Assembly: GCA_905182985.1 (NCBI GenBank)
Contig: CAJJDN010000115.1
Location: forward strand, 86,855-150,854
Source: Paramecium sonneborni
Taxonomy: Eukaryota > Ciliophora > Oligohymenophorea > Peniculida > Parameciidae
DNA: 64,000 bases
Reading direction: 5' to 3'
A program made the position numbers and the translations under genes. The notes below the pieces were generated by a model that searched no databases, had not been told where the DNA came from, and was given only the letters and a program-made list of their open reading frames with translations. Shown piece after piece: positions 49,354-61,412 of this stretch; position 1 is the stretch's first letter, and the number at the start of each line of letters is the position of its first letter.

Positions 49354-51001
49354 TCATTATTTCTTTTCATATCTTTTAAGAATGTCATCTACACTTTTTC
49401 TAACTTCTTAATTATTTGAAAAACTTTTTGTTTATCTTTATCCATTACCATATTTTTCAATAATGGATTAAGATGGACGATTTTATTATTATTTGTTTGA
49501 AAATTGTGTATTAACTAAGTTTTATGAATTTGGGTAAGATTTCAATATTTATGCTTATGGATTATTGAATGTAGGAAGATTATCACTGTTAAAATGAGGA
49601 GATTTTGGACTATCTTAATCTTCTTAAGTAGTTTGTATTTAACTAAATAATTAAATAGTTATACTTAGATTAGTTAGGAATTGGTGGTTAAGATTGAGGT
49701 GGAACATTTTCAATAAAATTAAGTTTTTTAGTAATTGGAGTTACAGAATTACATTTTCTGGAAGATTGATTCTCATCTAATAAACGAAAAGAAACTCTTT
49801 TTTTTTATTCTTTAGGACTTAAAGTGGAAGTCTTATCTTCATCAATAACACTTTTTCTTAATTTAGATTAGAGTTCTTCACATCTCCAAACTTCTACAGT
49901 TAATAACTAATATAGAAATATAATAATATATTTATACTCTTTAAGAATTGTAAAAGTAACAATTTTAATGTCCTAACCATAATAAATATTTATTAGTTTT
50001 AGAATCAAATGAAAAGCCAAAACCATTATTATTATTAAAATAGTTTTTAGATGGATTTCTAAAAATATAGAAAATAGGTGAGATTTAAAATGCAATAATA
50101 TTTTCTATATTTTTACAATCTACTTACCATTAATGTTTGTTATAAATTGCTAAAGTTAATTTTTTATTATTTATTTCATCTTGAAATGTAACTACCAACA
50201 AAATTTAAGTTTGTTACATTGAAATCAATATTTCTTAAATATTAATTGATTATAATGCTGATTAATATAATAATGTGAGTTGACCATGTCTATGTAATTC
50301 AGATGTTGCTAATCCCATAATAGCAAGCCATTCATATTTTAAACTGAAAGAGTCTTTATCAATCTTTGCAACTCTCATTTAATTAAACGGTTTTTACAAT
50401 AATCTATAAGATAAGTAAAGTCTTATTAGTTTTTAGATATATGGTAGATTTGCCTCCATGATAGATAAGAAATCATTGATTTTCATTTACTTTTCTTTAA
50501 ATAGAGAATAGATCATGATTTCTAATACTTAAAAATCAATCTATTATTTCCTAATACAAAATGTTAGGAATATAGATGTTAGCAACTTAAATCATCAATA
50601 TTTATATTACTCCTATAAATTATAGAGCCTATTAAACTGTTATTACTTGAATTGATCCATTATAGTTTTCCATACAAATCTAAAGCAATATTGGTGTTAT
50701 GTCTGAAGTACTTAATATTCCCTATACTAGAATTAATTTGAGTTTTCTTACTTATATTAATACATCCTTCAAGTGGTAATTAAGTTACTTTCAAAATATA
50801 TGAACAATATTCATAAACTTATTCTCCAAATTAAGGATTATCTTAGAATATTCTTTCAAAACATTATTTATCTAAATATGTTATATGATTATCCTCTTAA
50901 GAATGTTTTAGAACATCACATAATATAAACACTTCCTTTTTGTCTAATGTATTAGTTGGCTGTCTTGTTCTAATTGAACAACATGATTAATTATTTCCCA
51001 T
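49354..51001 (-). CDS. TLDc-domain protein, MEAK7-like, with N-terminal acylation motif
   Basis: A 500-aa product with introns at 50586-50610 (25 nt), 50528-50557 (30, in-frame TGA), 50454-50490 (37), 49907-49937 (31) and 49643-49664 (22). It begins MGNNQSCC: Gly2 with Ser6 suits N-myristoylation and Cys7/Cys8 palmitoylation. The middle carries a divergent TLDc fold (LTLLYQSALQS, ILLVVTFQDE, IENIIAFQISPIFYIF, NGFGFSFDSKTNKYLLWL, NCYFYNSQRLLTVEVW). The last ~140 residues are disordered. This order matches MEAK7/TLDC1, which also starts MGN and sits on lysosomes. The 37-nt intron is the weakest part of the model. Confidence 0.7.
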
Positions 51002-51049
51002 TCTCAAATTATCAATCGAATTATTTTTATATATATTTATTTTATTAAA

Positions 51050-51503
51050 ATGTAGGATGTACAACAACCTCACACTTCTAAATTAGATTAAGAATCAGCA
51101 ACTAATGCAAAAAATCATTTACATTTAGTCAATGTAATTCTCTATTCTCACATTCTATTAGAACATTACTGAATTAGCTAATGAATTACTATAAAGTTAT
51201 AAACATGACATTGACCAATTGAAATAAGAATTACATTTAATGAAATAAAGAATCACTAATAACAATGAAGAAATCAAAAACACAACCTAACCTACTTTAG
51301 ATGCTATGTTAAGGGACTTAAGATAAGTAAAATCAATCAAACTATTATAGGCTATTAACACATAAAAAGATGAAAACTCTAAATTACAATCATAAATTAC
51401 AGAAATCAAAAAAGAAAAAAGTCAAATTCAACAATTAATAATAGCTGCTACATAAAAAGTAGCAGAACTCGAGCATTAAGTAGGAAACTATACCTCTTCA
51501 TGA
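51050..51503 (+). CDS. Small coiled-coil protein
   Basis: A 141-aa product with one 28-nt intron (51134-51161). After ~30 polar residues it is one continuous coiled coil (ELANELLQSYKHDIDQLKQELHLMKQRI ... LQSQITEIKKEKSQIQQLIIAATQKVAELEHQV). No other motif. It is divergent from the TLDc gene, with 48 bp between start codons. The size and layout resemble small ciliary or centriolar coiled-coil proteins, but no family can be named. Confidence 0.7.
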
Positions 51504-52641
51504 TTTATAATTATTAATTGATTAATCATACAAAAGTCAGAATCAAATCAATTATCTTTCTAATAATCCTTTACATTTATATATATTGTACTTTTTTATT
51601 TTTTCATTTCAATTTTATACATAACACCATTATTCAACTATTTTAAATTAATATAACTACTAAAAGATAATACCTTTTGTATTTCCTAATTTACAACTTA
51701 TCAATATTCAAAAATTTTCTTATTAAATAAATTTTTTTTAATATGAATAGAAAATAATAAAACAACTTAACAAAATTTAGGGAATACTAAAATAAAGATA
51801 ATTAAGAATTAAAGATATTCAAATATAATTAAACAAATTATAATGGAACTGCTTTTTGTATTTTTAAAAACAATAATAATATGTAAGTAAATTTTTCATA
51901 TAACACTGCAAATTTTCTCGTTTCTCAAAAACATTATCATTTTCTTGATAACTGAGTATTTATGATTTTTTAACAAGTTGTTGATAAATTTCCTAAAATT
52001 TATTATTATCAGAATCTAAAATTAACAAAAGATTTTATTTATTTATTTTTTTGGTTAAGAGAACAATTTGAAAAGAGCCTCAATAGATTAATAATAATAT
52101 TGTCTTTTTTAATTTAATTTAAGAGTTGAGATTTATCTTATAAAAATAAGTTTTCATGTATAAGAAATTAGAGCAGTACAAATAATCTAAATAAATTGGA
52201 AATAAATATATTTTAAATGTATTACGTTGTTTGAGATTATTAATATTTAATGTTGAAATACTTATGGAAAGCAGATAATATATATTTGAGATGCAAATAT
52301 TTAATTCTCATAATGATTAGAATCTTTATTAAGTGAAATGGAATCTTAATTTTGTAAAAATGATAAAATAATTATTAGAACACAATATACTAATATATTA
52401 TGATGAATTATTTCATATTAGTAATATATAAAAATTATAATAAAATGAGTTCTACTTGTGGATAATAAATTGAAAAGTCAACAAAATAAAATGATAAGCA
52501 AAAGATTTTAATTTGATATGAATAAATTGATAAAATATAATTTATATCTTTATAAAGATTTAAATACAAAATCCCAGTATTTATTCTAATTCTGGAGTTA
52601 ATAAAGTATATATTAAAAATAAAAAAAAAACAGGTGTCAAG
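51504..52641. other. Large non-coding gap
   Basis: 1138 bp of very AT-rich sequence, the second-longest gene-free stretch here. No frame, RNA gene, tandem repeat or element end was recognised. It may include a long 5' region for the gene at 52642. Confidence 0.55.
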
Positions 52642-53211
52642 ATGACATCATACTATTTTGAGATGCAAGAATTTGAGGCAAGTTAACCTTATGTAAATTA
52701 AGCAGCTTTAATCTTTTATGAAGACACAGATGGTAGTCATTAGGATACAGATAAATTTAATAATTGGGAAGAAGGTTTGATTAAAATATCAAAGTCATCT
52801 CCATCTTAAAGAGATTACAAAAAAAATATCTGTAGAAACATATTACGATAAGCTGTTAAATCTATGAGAAGAGGAAAATAATTCGAATTTTTATAAATGG
52901 AACTGTAGCAAGAGACCTCTCATTTTATAGATTATTATTAGAAAAATTTACAAAATATAAATGGATTCAGAAGCCTCAAAAAATAATTAATAATAGACTA
53001 AAAGGACATGGGTGAATAAAAATTGTGGAAACGTGTCTTTCAGTCTTATATGGTTTGGTTCTTGAATTAAAGAGCTTCTCTCTTCATTCTGAATGGAGAA
53101 GCAAATAATTTTAAGGAATACCTAAGATTCAAAAATGAAGTTATGTTGTTTTATGCATAATTTCCTGAACAATGGTGTTCAAATGAACCATCCTGGAAAA
53201 ATTGTAATTGA
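52642..53211 (+). CDS. Uncharacterised 189-aa protein
   Basis: An intronless product, start ATG 52642, stop 53209. Composition is that of a folded cytosolic protein: aromatic and charged, with helices such as NILRQAVKSMRRGKQFEFLQMELQQE and KLWKRVFQSYMVWFLNQRASLF. It ends Cys/Trp-rich (EQWCSNEPSWKNCN). No motif or signal peptide is recognised. Confidence 0.7.
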
Positions 53212-53653
53212 TTATTCAATTACAACCAGAATAGATTTATGATTGCATTATTACAATCATAACATATATATATATAAATATAAATTTATAAAGAGCACTT
53301 CTTTTATGATCTTAAAAAGTAAATAGTAATAGCAATAAAGATTGGAATAATTTTTTTGATTTTGATCTGATAATATTTTGACTGTTTGATTAGAATAATG
53401 ATTGTAATTAATGAATGAACATTAATCTTAATTAAGTTTTTGTTAATATTGAGGTTTTTTTGTAAATTTGATTCTTAATGTAATGAATGATGAATTATTA
53501 ATAGTTAAATAGATTTTTCAAAATTATGAATTAACTGATTTAATAAAATGAATGATTATAGTTAATTTCTGATTGATTTTAGTACTTTGATTGTAAGTGT
53601 TTATAAGTGAAGAAGTTGCATATTTGTATAATAATTTAAAATATAAATATTTA
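53212..53653. other. Non-coding gap
   Basis: 442 bp of AT-rich sequence upstream of the ATP12 gene with nothing recognisable. Confidence 0.6.
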
Positions 53654-54506
53654 ATGAGAGGATTAATAGTGAGATTCAGATTTTCAGAATAGGTTTAAGT
53701 TTAATAGCCAATTTAATTGAAAAGATTTTATAAGGAAGCAAGTATTGAGATGGCTGTGAATCCAACAAATCCATATCATTAATGGTTAGTGAAAGTAAAA
53801 TAATAAAAATTATATTAATAAGTTGGATGGAAAGACAGTAAAGACTCCATCTAAAAATACATTAGCTGTTCCATCTCCTTAATTAGCATCATTTATTGCT
53901 CATGAATTTAATATGTAGACAGATTATATAAGACCAACAACAATGCCATTATTAACTTTAGCAAGAAATGCTATAGATATTGAGGCAGATGATAGAATTA
54001 GATAATTTATGGAATAATCAATTATCAGTTATTTAGAAAGAGATACTGTATTATTTAGAGAGAATCCAGAAACTAAATTATATAAAATATAAAAGGAGAA
54101 ATTAGATCCATAATTGAAATTATTTAATGAGAAATTTGGATTACATTTAAAAACCAATTTTGGACTGAATATTGAACCTTTAAAATAATATGATTAAATA
54201 AGAATAGAGACAATTGTGAGTGAGTTAAATAATTGGTAATTAGTGAGTTTAGATGCAAAAGTAGGTAATATAATTTAATAAATAGTAGAAAACTTAAAAT
54301 CATGTATTTTGGCACTTCTGATTTGGAATAATCATTTATAAGTAGAAGAAGGAGTAAAATTATCAAGATTAGAAGAAGATTTCTAGATTGCATAATTTGG
54401 TAAAGTTGAAGGACATCATGATTATGATGAGAATACAATAATGATGAATGTCTCAGCTTCAAAATTATTTGCATAATTGATTTAAACATAGAGTATTGCT
54501 TATTGA
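53654..54506 (+). CDS. ATP12: ATP12 (ATPAF2) F1-ATPase assembly chaperone
   Basis: A 274-aa product with one 28-nt intron (53795-53822). The N-terminus MRGLIVRFRFSEQ is basic and amphipathic, as in a mitochondrial targeting sequence. Family motifs: KLDGKTVKTPSKNTLAVPSP, FIAHEFNMQTDYIRPTTMPLLTLARNAID, RDTVLFRE, and the conserved C-terminal LEEDFQIAQFGKVEGHHDYDE. ATP12 binds free F1 alpha subunit in the matrix so it can pair with beta. Length is typical. The intron removes a frame break exactly inside the conserved VKLDGK strand. Confidence 0.93.
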
Positions 54507-54615
54507 TCTTTAGATTGATTAATATAATTTATATATAATAATAATAATAATTAAATTTAATTTATATAATTTATTTAATTTATTTATAATATAAATATAA
54601 TATAAAAATAGAAGA

Positions 54616-56055
54616 ATGAAGAAAAGTACAAAGGTTACAGGGAATAATACTTAAAAATAGAATGTAAAATCACCTACAAAGAAGACAACAGAAGTTTAAT
54701 AAGATTCAATGTTATAAAGTGGAAGAGATTGGGCAAAATAATCATATAGAAGTTCATAGAGTCCATCTTAACACAGTCCTTCAGGTATTAGTCCTACAAC
54801 AAAGCGTATGTCATCTTCTGCAGTGTAGATTCCTTAAAACATTAGAATATAGAAGAGACATTCATCAATAGTAGCTAAAGGAACAGAAATGCATTAGAGA
54901 TCCGTAATAAAATATTTAGGTTTGAATTTAGAACCTGTATGTGATAAAAAGAATCATGAAAAAAATAGATTGATTTATATTTGTTAGAGTCCATTATGTA
55001 AAGCTTAAAAAAGATTGGGTTGTGCATATTGTTTACTAGAGGAACATAACAATCATGAAACTATTGAAGTACAATAATTTTGCAAGCTTTTTGATGAAAA
55101 ATATAGAGTATTTTAAGAATAATGTGGTTCTATATAAAAGATGCCTGAGAGGGGGTAAGAAATAAAATAGAAATTTGAGTAATTATAAAAAGAAATAGTA
55201 TAAAAGTTAAAATAAATAGAATAAGGAATAATATGTGCAGTAAATGGTTTTTTATTTTGGGAAAATAAAGAGAATGGATTAAATGAATAAGTAGAGTAAC
55301 TTATAAAAAAAAATATTTATGATATGTCCCAAGAGGAATTATTTGAAAGTATAGAATTTATAAAAGGAAAACACATAAGAGAAATAACACAAATAGCTAC
55401 TTAAACGAATATGATAGTAAAGAAAAGAACAATACAATTAGATTTAAGTTGGTAAACATACTTTCCTTAATTGGAGTCTGATATCATGTATGCTTTAGAT
55501 GACAATAAAGAATTATTTATATAAGACTAAGATTTGAATTTAATTAGATTATAGAAAATAGAAATGAAATAATAAAGATTGGATGGAATATCATAATAGA
55601 TTAAAGAATAGCTATAAAATAATGGAATATAATAGAAGATTCCAGGATTTAAATAAGAAGATATTAATTTAATGAACAGTATAGTAAGTTCTGCTTTGGA
55701 TAAAGTAGCGAGTTTACCAGAAATTAATAATGAATTCAATAACCATTTTGATTCTCTGCATACTGATGGATAAACTGAATAAGATGTAGATGAATCTCAA
55801 TAGAAAATATAAGAAAGTGTAAGTACTTTTCCACATACTATTTATACTTAAGATTGTGAACATAGATAACCATGTAATACTATACCTATATTTGCATGTT
55901 GTAATAAAGCATATCCTTGTGCATAATGTCATGGATATAAGTTGCATCCACCTAAAATATCTGTGCCTAGCTATAGATATTGTATGAAATGTTTAGAAAT
56001 CTACCTAGTCATCTATCCTACCAATTAGGCTGTCAATTGTCTAAAATGCTCATGA
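54616..56055 (+). CDS. B-box-like plus CHY-like zinc-finger protein
   Basis: An intronless 479-aa product. The N-terminal ~110 residues are Ser-rich. A zinc-binding cluster at about 122-165 (CDKKNHEKN..YICQSPLCKAQKRLGCAYCLLEEHNNHE) has B-box-like C/H spacing. A long coiled-coil region follows. The end (about 410-479) is a dense Cys/His block: DCEHRQPCN, FACCNKAYPCAQCHGYKLHP, RYCMKCLEIY and NCLKCS, resembling the CHY zinc finger of PIRH2-type proteins. The combination suggests a ubiquitin-system or scaffold protein, although no RING is visible. Confidence 0.75.
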
Positions 56056-56081
56056 ATTTTACATTATTATTTTTATATTAA

Positions 56082-57595
56082 ATGTATAACCGTCCAAATT
56101 CTAAGTAGAGGTATTAACAGGACCCAAACATAGACTAAATCAACCTTAAAGAAAAATAGTTATATTTATAATCAAGCAGTATAAGTAAAAATCAAACTTT
56201 TATTATTTAGATCCATTAACAGGAGCAGTTCTTAGATCTGATCAATATCAATCATATAATCAAACAAATTAAAACAATCACAACCTTGATAAGAAAATTG
56301 CACTCCAAACAAGCTCAATAAGTTCCACCTTTTCCTATTCTATTAGATCCCTTAACTGGAGAACCCCTTATCAGAAACGCTCCTGTGTATCAAAGTGAGT
56401 CTCACAATTCTAAATATGCACCATATGGAACATCTGCAAATGCTGGAAATTATACCACATCTGCTGGTCAAATTGGAGCACCACACAACTCCAAAGATGA
56501 CCCTCAATTCCAGAGAAACTTAATTAAATTCTTTGCTGCTGATGATCCAAATCAAATTCAACCCAAACATCCAAAGAAAACTACCAATCCCATTCCATCA
56601 GATCCTTCATTCTAAAGAAATCTTGTAAAATTCTTTGCTGCTGATGATCCTAGTTCTCCACATAAAGCAAATAACCATAGACCAAACTAATCAAGATCTA
56701 ATTAATTATAATAATAATCCTATCCATAGTAGTCCTAGACATCTAATTTAAATAATAATTAATAATTCTAATCAAACTTGAACAAATTTTTTGCAGCTGA
56801 TGATCCTACCATAATAAAAAAATCAAATTAACATAGTAACTAAGATAAATCCTATTAATAATCTAGACATTAATCAAATTAGTTTTAAGAGGCTAATTTT
56901 AATAATAATAATGATCCTTAATTTGAAAAAAACTTAATTAAATTCTTTGCAGCTGATGATCCATCTTAACCAAAAAAAATTATTCATTAATAAACACAAT
57001 AATAATAGTAAATTAATCTTATTGAATAAAATAAACTTTCAAGATTAGAATAAGATCCAAGATTTTAAAAAAATCTATAATAATTTTTTGGAATTGATGG
57101 TGGTTAATAACCATTTAAAGGAGGATAGTAATAATAATTATATTTTTAGAGGGGTCTAAGGGGCCATCTAATAAATAAATAAGACAAATAAAGTTATTGC
57201 CATTACAGATAGTAGTTCAGCAGCTAGAAATTAAGTTGCAGCCTTCTTTAGAACCAGAGGAATTGATGACTTTGATGTTTTTACTGTTCCAGGAGGTGTT
57301 TTTGGTTTACAAAATAATTAAATTTGGGAATCAAGTTTAAAATATTATATGGAAACAATGAATGCAGCCTATGACATTCGTGAAATCTATATCTTATCTG
57401 TATTAGATAATAATACTGTATATAGAATTTAATATATCTTAGAATGCTAAAATTTATGTTAATGTTAATGATAAAAGATCACATTAAATTGCCATCTCTG
57501 ATTTTAAGACCATACTTGAAACCCGACTCAACATTTAACATAAATTAAATGGAATAATTATCGATCAAAGAGGAGCATCAGAGAAGGTTTTTTGA
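56082..57595 (+). CDS. FFAADDP-repeat protein with beta-carbonic-anhydrase-like C-terminus
   Basis: A 471-aa product with introns at 56185-56210 (26 nt), 56322-56346 (25), 57128-57149 (22) and 57418-57442 (25). The N-terminus has two similar segments ending SSINPLTG(A/E)xL, each interrupted by an intron at the same codon. Then come four copies of a short unit (F..NLIKFFAADDP) and a fifth degenerate one (NLQQFFGIDGG), separated by Gln/Asn-rich spacers. The last ~150 residues (VIAITDSSSAARNQ, DVFTVPGGVFGL, SLKYYMETMNAAYDIREIYIL) resemble a beta-carbonic anhydrase core, but the zinc-binding Cys/His residues are not evident. Enzyme activity is doubtful. Confidence 0.75.
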
Positions 57596-57915
57596 AAATT
57601 TGAGTTAACAATTAAATCAAAATACAAAGCATTTTCTAATTATTTTACAATCGATTTTTTTAAACTAATTTAATAAAAATAAGTTAATTAGTTCAAATCC
57701 AACTTGCTTTAATATTTATTTATATTTATTCAATAAATTGAGCTCTACATCAAGCCATCCTATCATTTTAACCTTCTAATTTCTCAATTAAAGTTAAATT
57801 AAAATCTCTTACAAATAATATTTAAACCTAATATCAATTGAATTAGATCTGTATATATTTAAATTCCAATTAATATGTTATAATCGAGGAAAATAAAAGA
57901 AAAAAATTAGATTTA
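57596..57915. other. Non-coding gap
   Basis: 320 bp of AT-rich sequence between two plus-strand genes. Nothing recognised. Confidence 0.6.
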
Positions 57916-58335
57916 ATGAAGTATTCAAAAATCTCAGATGACACAAGATTAGCCTTTATTAATAAAGTACAATAAGGAGTTTGTACAATTAAGTAGGCAG
58001 CCAAGCATTTTGGAATTAAATTTTCAACTGGCAAAGCCATATTATCATTATATAAACGTGAAGGTCGAGTTGGAAAAAAACAAAAAAGAATTAGAAAAAC
58101 AAAGAAATAAAATGAATAAGATCAAAGAGAGACTGTTAAAAATATAAAAGAAGAAACTATTTCAAATGGTAAATAAGGTTAGGAGGTTTAGAATGGCTAA
58201 AATAGTTATTCTTAATTTAACTCCTATGCCCAATAATATTATAATTACTAACAATGGTATAATACCAATGTCTGGTTGTAATACATATCTGGAATGGGTT
58301 ACCCAAATATTTAGTATCAAGGAAATAGATTTTGA
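57916..58335 (+). CDS. Helix-turn-helix protein
   Basis: An intronless 139-aa product. Residues 8-50 (RLAFINKVQQGVCTIKQAAKHFGI, then AILSLYKREGR) fit a helix-turn-helix of the psq/homeodomain-like kind seen in transposase N-termini and some ciliate nuclear proteins. A strongly basic stretch (GKKQKRIRKTKKQ) follows, then a Tyr/Asn/Gln-rich tail (FNSYAQQYYNYQQWYN). No transposase catalytic domain is present. Probable DNA-binding protein. Confidence 0.68.
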
Positions 58336-58607
58336 TAATATATAATTACATTACCTAATATATTTCCTATTTATTATTTAAAAACTTTAGTTCTTATGTA
58401 AGAAAATAGTTTAATAGGAATTAATAATACTACTATTAAAAAACACCCAAATTTTGTAATTTTGAACAAGAATTTGATTATGTTGGTTTGTATAAAAAAA
58501 TATTAATTAAATATATCTTCATTCGAATAATTTTATATTTACAGATTATTTTTCTTTATAATGTCAAATTTACAAATATTATATACAATAATAATTTTTA
58601 TAACAAA

Positions 58608-59228
58608 TCATAACTTATTCAATACACAATTTTATGAATATGTAAAAATTGGTTGAAATTAGGAATCTTCATTATCTAGCAAAGCCATATCTTCATTTAT
58701 AAATGTTACAAATTTAAATTAGCTCCACATTTATTCAAAAATTTCTATCATTTCAATAATATTATCATATTTTTTATCAATCATCATCCATCCATGAGTC
58801 TTATTAAATGAATTAATTGTCCAATTTGCAGAAGTAGTAATTAAAATTTTTCCATCAATTACGCAAAAATTAGTTGGTAAACTTTCGTATTTTTTAGTAT
58901 TTACAACAATCTTAATTTTGAATTGACTCTCTATTAACAATTCGCAAATCAATGCTTAAAAAAATTCATCATTTTTCTAATTATCTTTACAATCCATTAT
59001 CAAATATATTTTCCTTCCCCCATTGGCTAACAATACTAATAGTTTTATTATCCAAGAATGATCTATTTCAGATATACATGCTATAATAAATTGTTAGCAT
59101 TCCTTCATCATATTAAAAAAGTAATGAAAATTCCATTTGTTTGGAAAAAATATCGTTTATAATTATCTTTTCTCCGAGTTAAGTTTTCTTAAACTATTCT
59201 TTCCATATGTAAACAACTAGTTATTCAT
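58608..59228 (-). CDS. Phospholipase-D-like protein with altered HKD motif
   Basis: An intronless 206-aa product, start ATG 59228. The fold follows single-domain PLD proteins such as mitochondrial PLD6: FIIACISEIDHSWIIKLLVLLANGGRKIYLIMD, then FKIKIVVNT and NFCVIDGKILITTSANWTINSF. In active members the last block is HxKxxxxD...GSxN; here the His is Cys and the preceding Lys pattern is shifted (FCVIDGK), so catalysis is doubtful. The trailing SANWT element is kept. It could bind nucleic acid or lipid without hydrolysis. Confidence 0.65.
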
Positions 59229-61412
59229 TTATTAATTTTTACTCTAGTATCAAGGTGATATTTTATGCTTTTAAATTATCATCTTAATAATTTGTTAACT
59301 CAATTATATAAAATTTCAAATAAAATAAAATACTTTATTGATAATTATAATCTGCATATAAGAACTTATTTTAATCCATCATATTCCATTTTCTTTACTA
59401 TCCTTAAAATTACATTATTTAAGAATATAATTGTGTTTTCAATTTAATCTATCATAACAATATAAATTATTTTTTTATTATCAAGAGTATCTTATTTTAT
59501 TAAATGTGAAATATCAAGCATTAAAAATTAACCAGAACTGTTTATTTTGATTAGACTTAAAATCCAAGTTCAGATATATCTTTAAATCTTTATATGGGTA
59601 GATAAAACTATTTCGCTAAGTGTAATTTAATTAACTAAAAAATTATCATTATTATAAATCTATGAAAATGTAAGAAATTTTGGGTATTAATATTCGGCTA
59701 TTAAAGAATAAAAATTTTGATTTTAGTATTAATTTAAAATATAAAGAAAAAAAATTTTCATAAATGAATATTATGCTACTTTAAGGCGAAGAATAATATA
59801 TTTTCTTTTAGTGTATTATTTTTAATTCTCAAAATATGATGAAATAATGTTTATGAGGCTTAAGAATAAATTTTCTAATGACAGTATATTTTACATCTTA
59901 GATAGTTTGATAAATTAATTTCTTATGTATATTCGCCTAAACAGCAAAATGTTCTTTTTACAGATAATTTTGTCTAACTATTTTTTTGTTATTCTTTTCG
60001 ATGATTACAGTCCTGAATTAATTGAAGAATATTTTTTTTGATTACAATTTAAAAATTTATTTTAATTCGAAATCATTAATCAATTTAATTAAAAATACGA
60101 AACCATATTTAAATTTTAACTCAAGTCTAATTCATTTTGTTTGTTTTTGATTTCCGAATGGATCTATTTATGTTTGACATCAATAATTTTAAAATTTTAA
60201 AATTGAAGAATATTATTCTATCAATCTTGCTTAACATAAAATATTTTTTTTGTATTTAAAGACTAATTAGACTAATTTTCTATAATAAAATTCTGAATAT
60301 TAAGAGAAATATTGTTTATATGTTTTTTAGTAATCTAAAAGCTTATCATAAATTTCATATTCTAATATAATTCAAAGAATTACATTAAAAAATTTATTTT
60401 TATCCATCATCTATTGAAGCTATATGAGAATTATATTATTTTGTTTAATTATGTATACTTTAATAAGCTGTTGCATTTTCAAGATAAAATTAAATTATTT
60501 TTTTCTTATGTAGAGAAATTTAAATAAGGATTACATTTAACTTTAAAACTTGAATTTTTAAATTTTAATATTTGTAAATCAATATAATAGTTATCATCGT
60601 ATTGTATTAAATTTATGGTGATTCTATTAATTTATTTATGATAATTAAAGAATTTTTAATGGATTTAGGAAAATTTTAGATAAAATTTTGATCATTACAG
60701 CCCCATTTCCAATTAGACAAATTTAATTAAATAAAAATGCCTATTTATATTAATATTAAGTATGAATGAGATTCTATAATCAAATTCTATTGTTTATAGA
60801 TAGTTGAAATAAAAATTAATTCATGAATTTGAATCTATAATTATTCTTTAATTTTTTGATAATAATAATCTTGAAGATTAGAAATTAAACTTCCAATTAT
60901 AAAAAAAGGATAAATTCACTATTAGAATTGGTTTTTTTAGAGAATATAATTAATTAAACTTTAATCTTGTTTATAAATTAAAATTAATTCAAATAGAATT
61001 TAGATAAATTTATCTATTGAAGTATTTTTAAACATTATCGAATAAAACAGTAAAAAAAAGAATAGAAAAAATCCTTAAATTTAAAAAATAAGTTGAGACC
61101 CAAATAAAAGATAAAAATTTATTTAGAATAATTTAATATATAAATTAAAAAAGGTTTTAGAATTTTAAATATTCAATAAAATACGAAAAGGAATATGTAA
61201 AGATAATAAAAGTTTGATAGAAATGAAAAGCTGTGTCAAAATTAGAGAAATAATTTCATAAAATTGGTAATATAATAATTTATCAAATCACTTGTTATAT
61301 AGATTTATGACATAAAGAGTTTGTATTATTAATTATTAATCTGTTTATTAATAATTATTATGAAGTTCTTAGGTTATTTTTATTATTATTAATTTTTTGT
61401 TATATTTAATAT
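59229..61412. other. Gene-poor 2.2-kb stretch, possible gene relic
   Basis: The longest gene-free stretch. Read as UAR=Gln on the plus strand, one frame from ATG 59265 first stops at 59718 (151 aa). The same frame then continues to about 61215 with only some four further TGAs and no obvious frameshift. The later part is charged and protein-like (KKRIEKILKFKKQVETQIKDKNLF). I could not place introns around the TGAs. It may be a decayed gene or chance openness in AT-rich DNA with few G residues. Confidence 0.35.

Noticed and set aside
50440..50560. TGA read as tryptophan (frames such as EIID-W-FLSIRN and VNENQ-W-FLIYHGG look continuous)
   Set aside because: Every well-conserved gene ends at TGA with family-appropriate length, and here a 30-nt intron containing the first TGA plus a second intron give an in-frame model. 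A dual-use TGA code is not needed.
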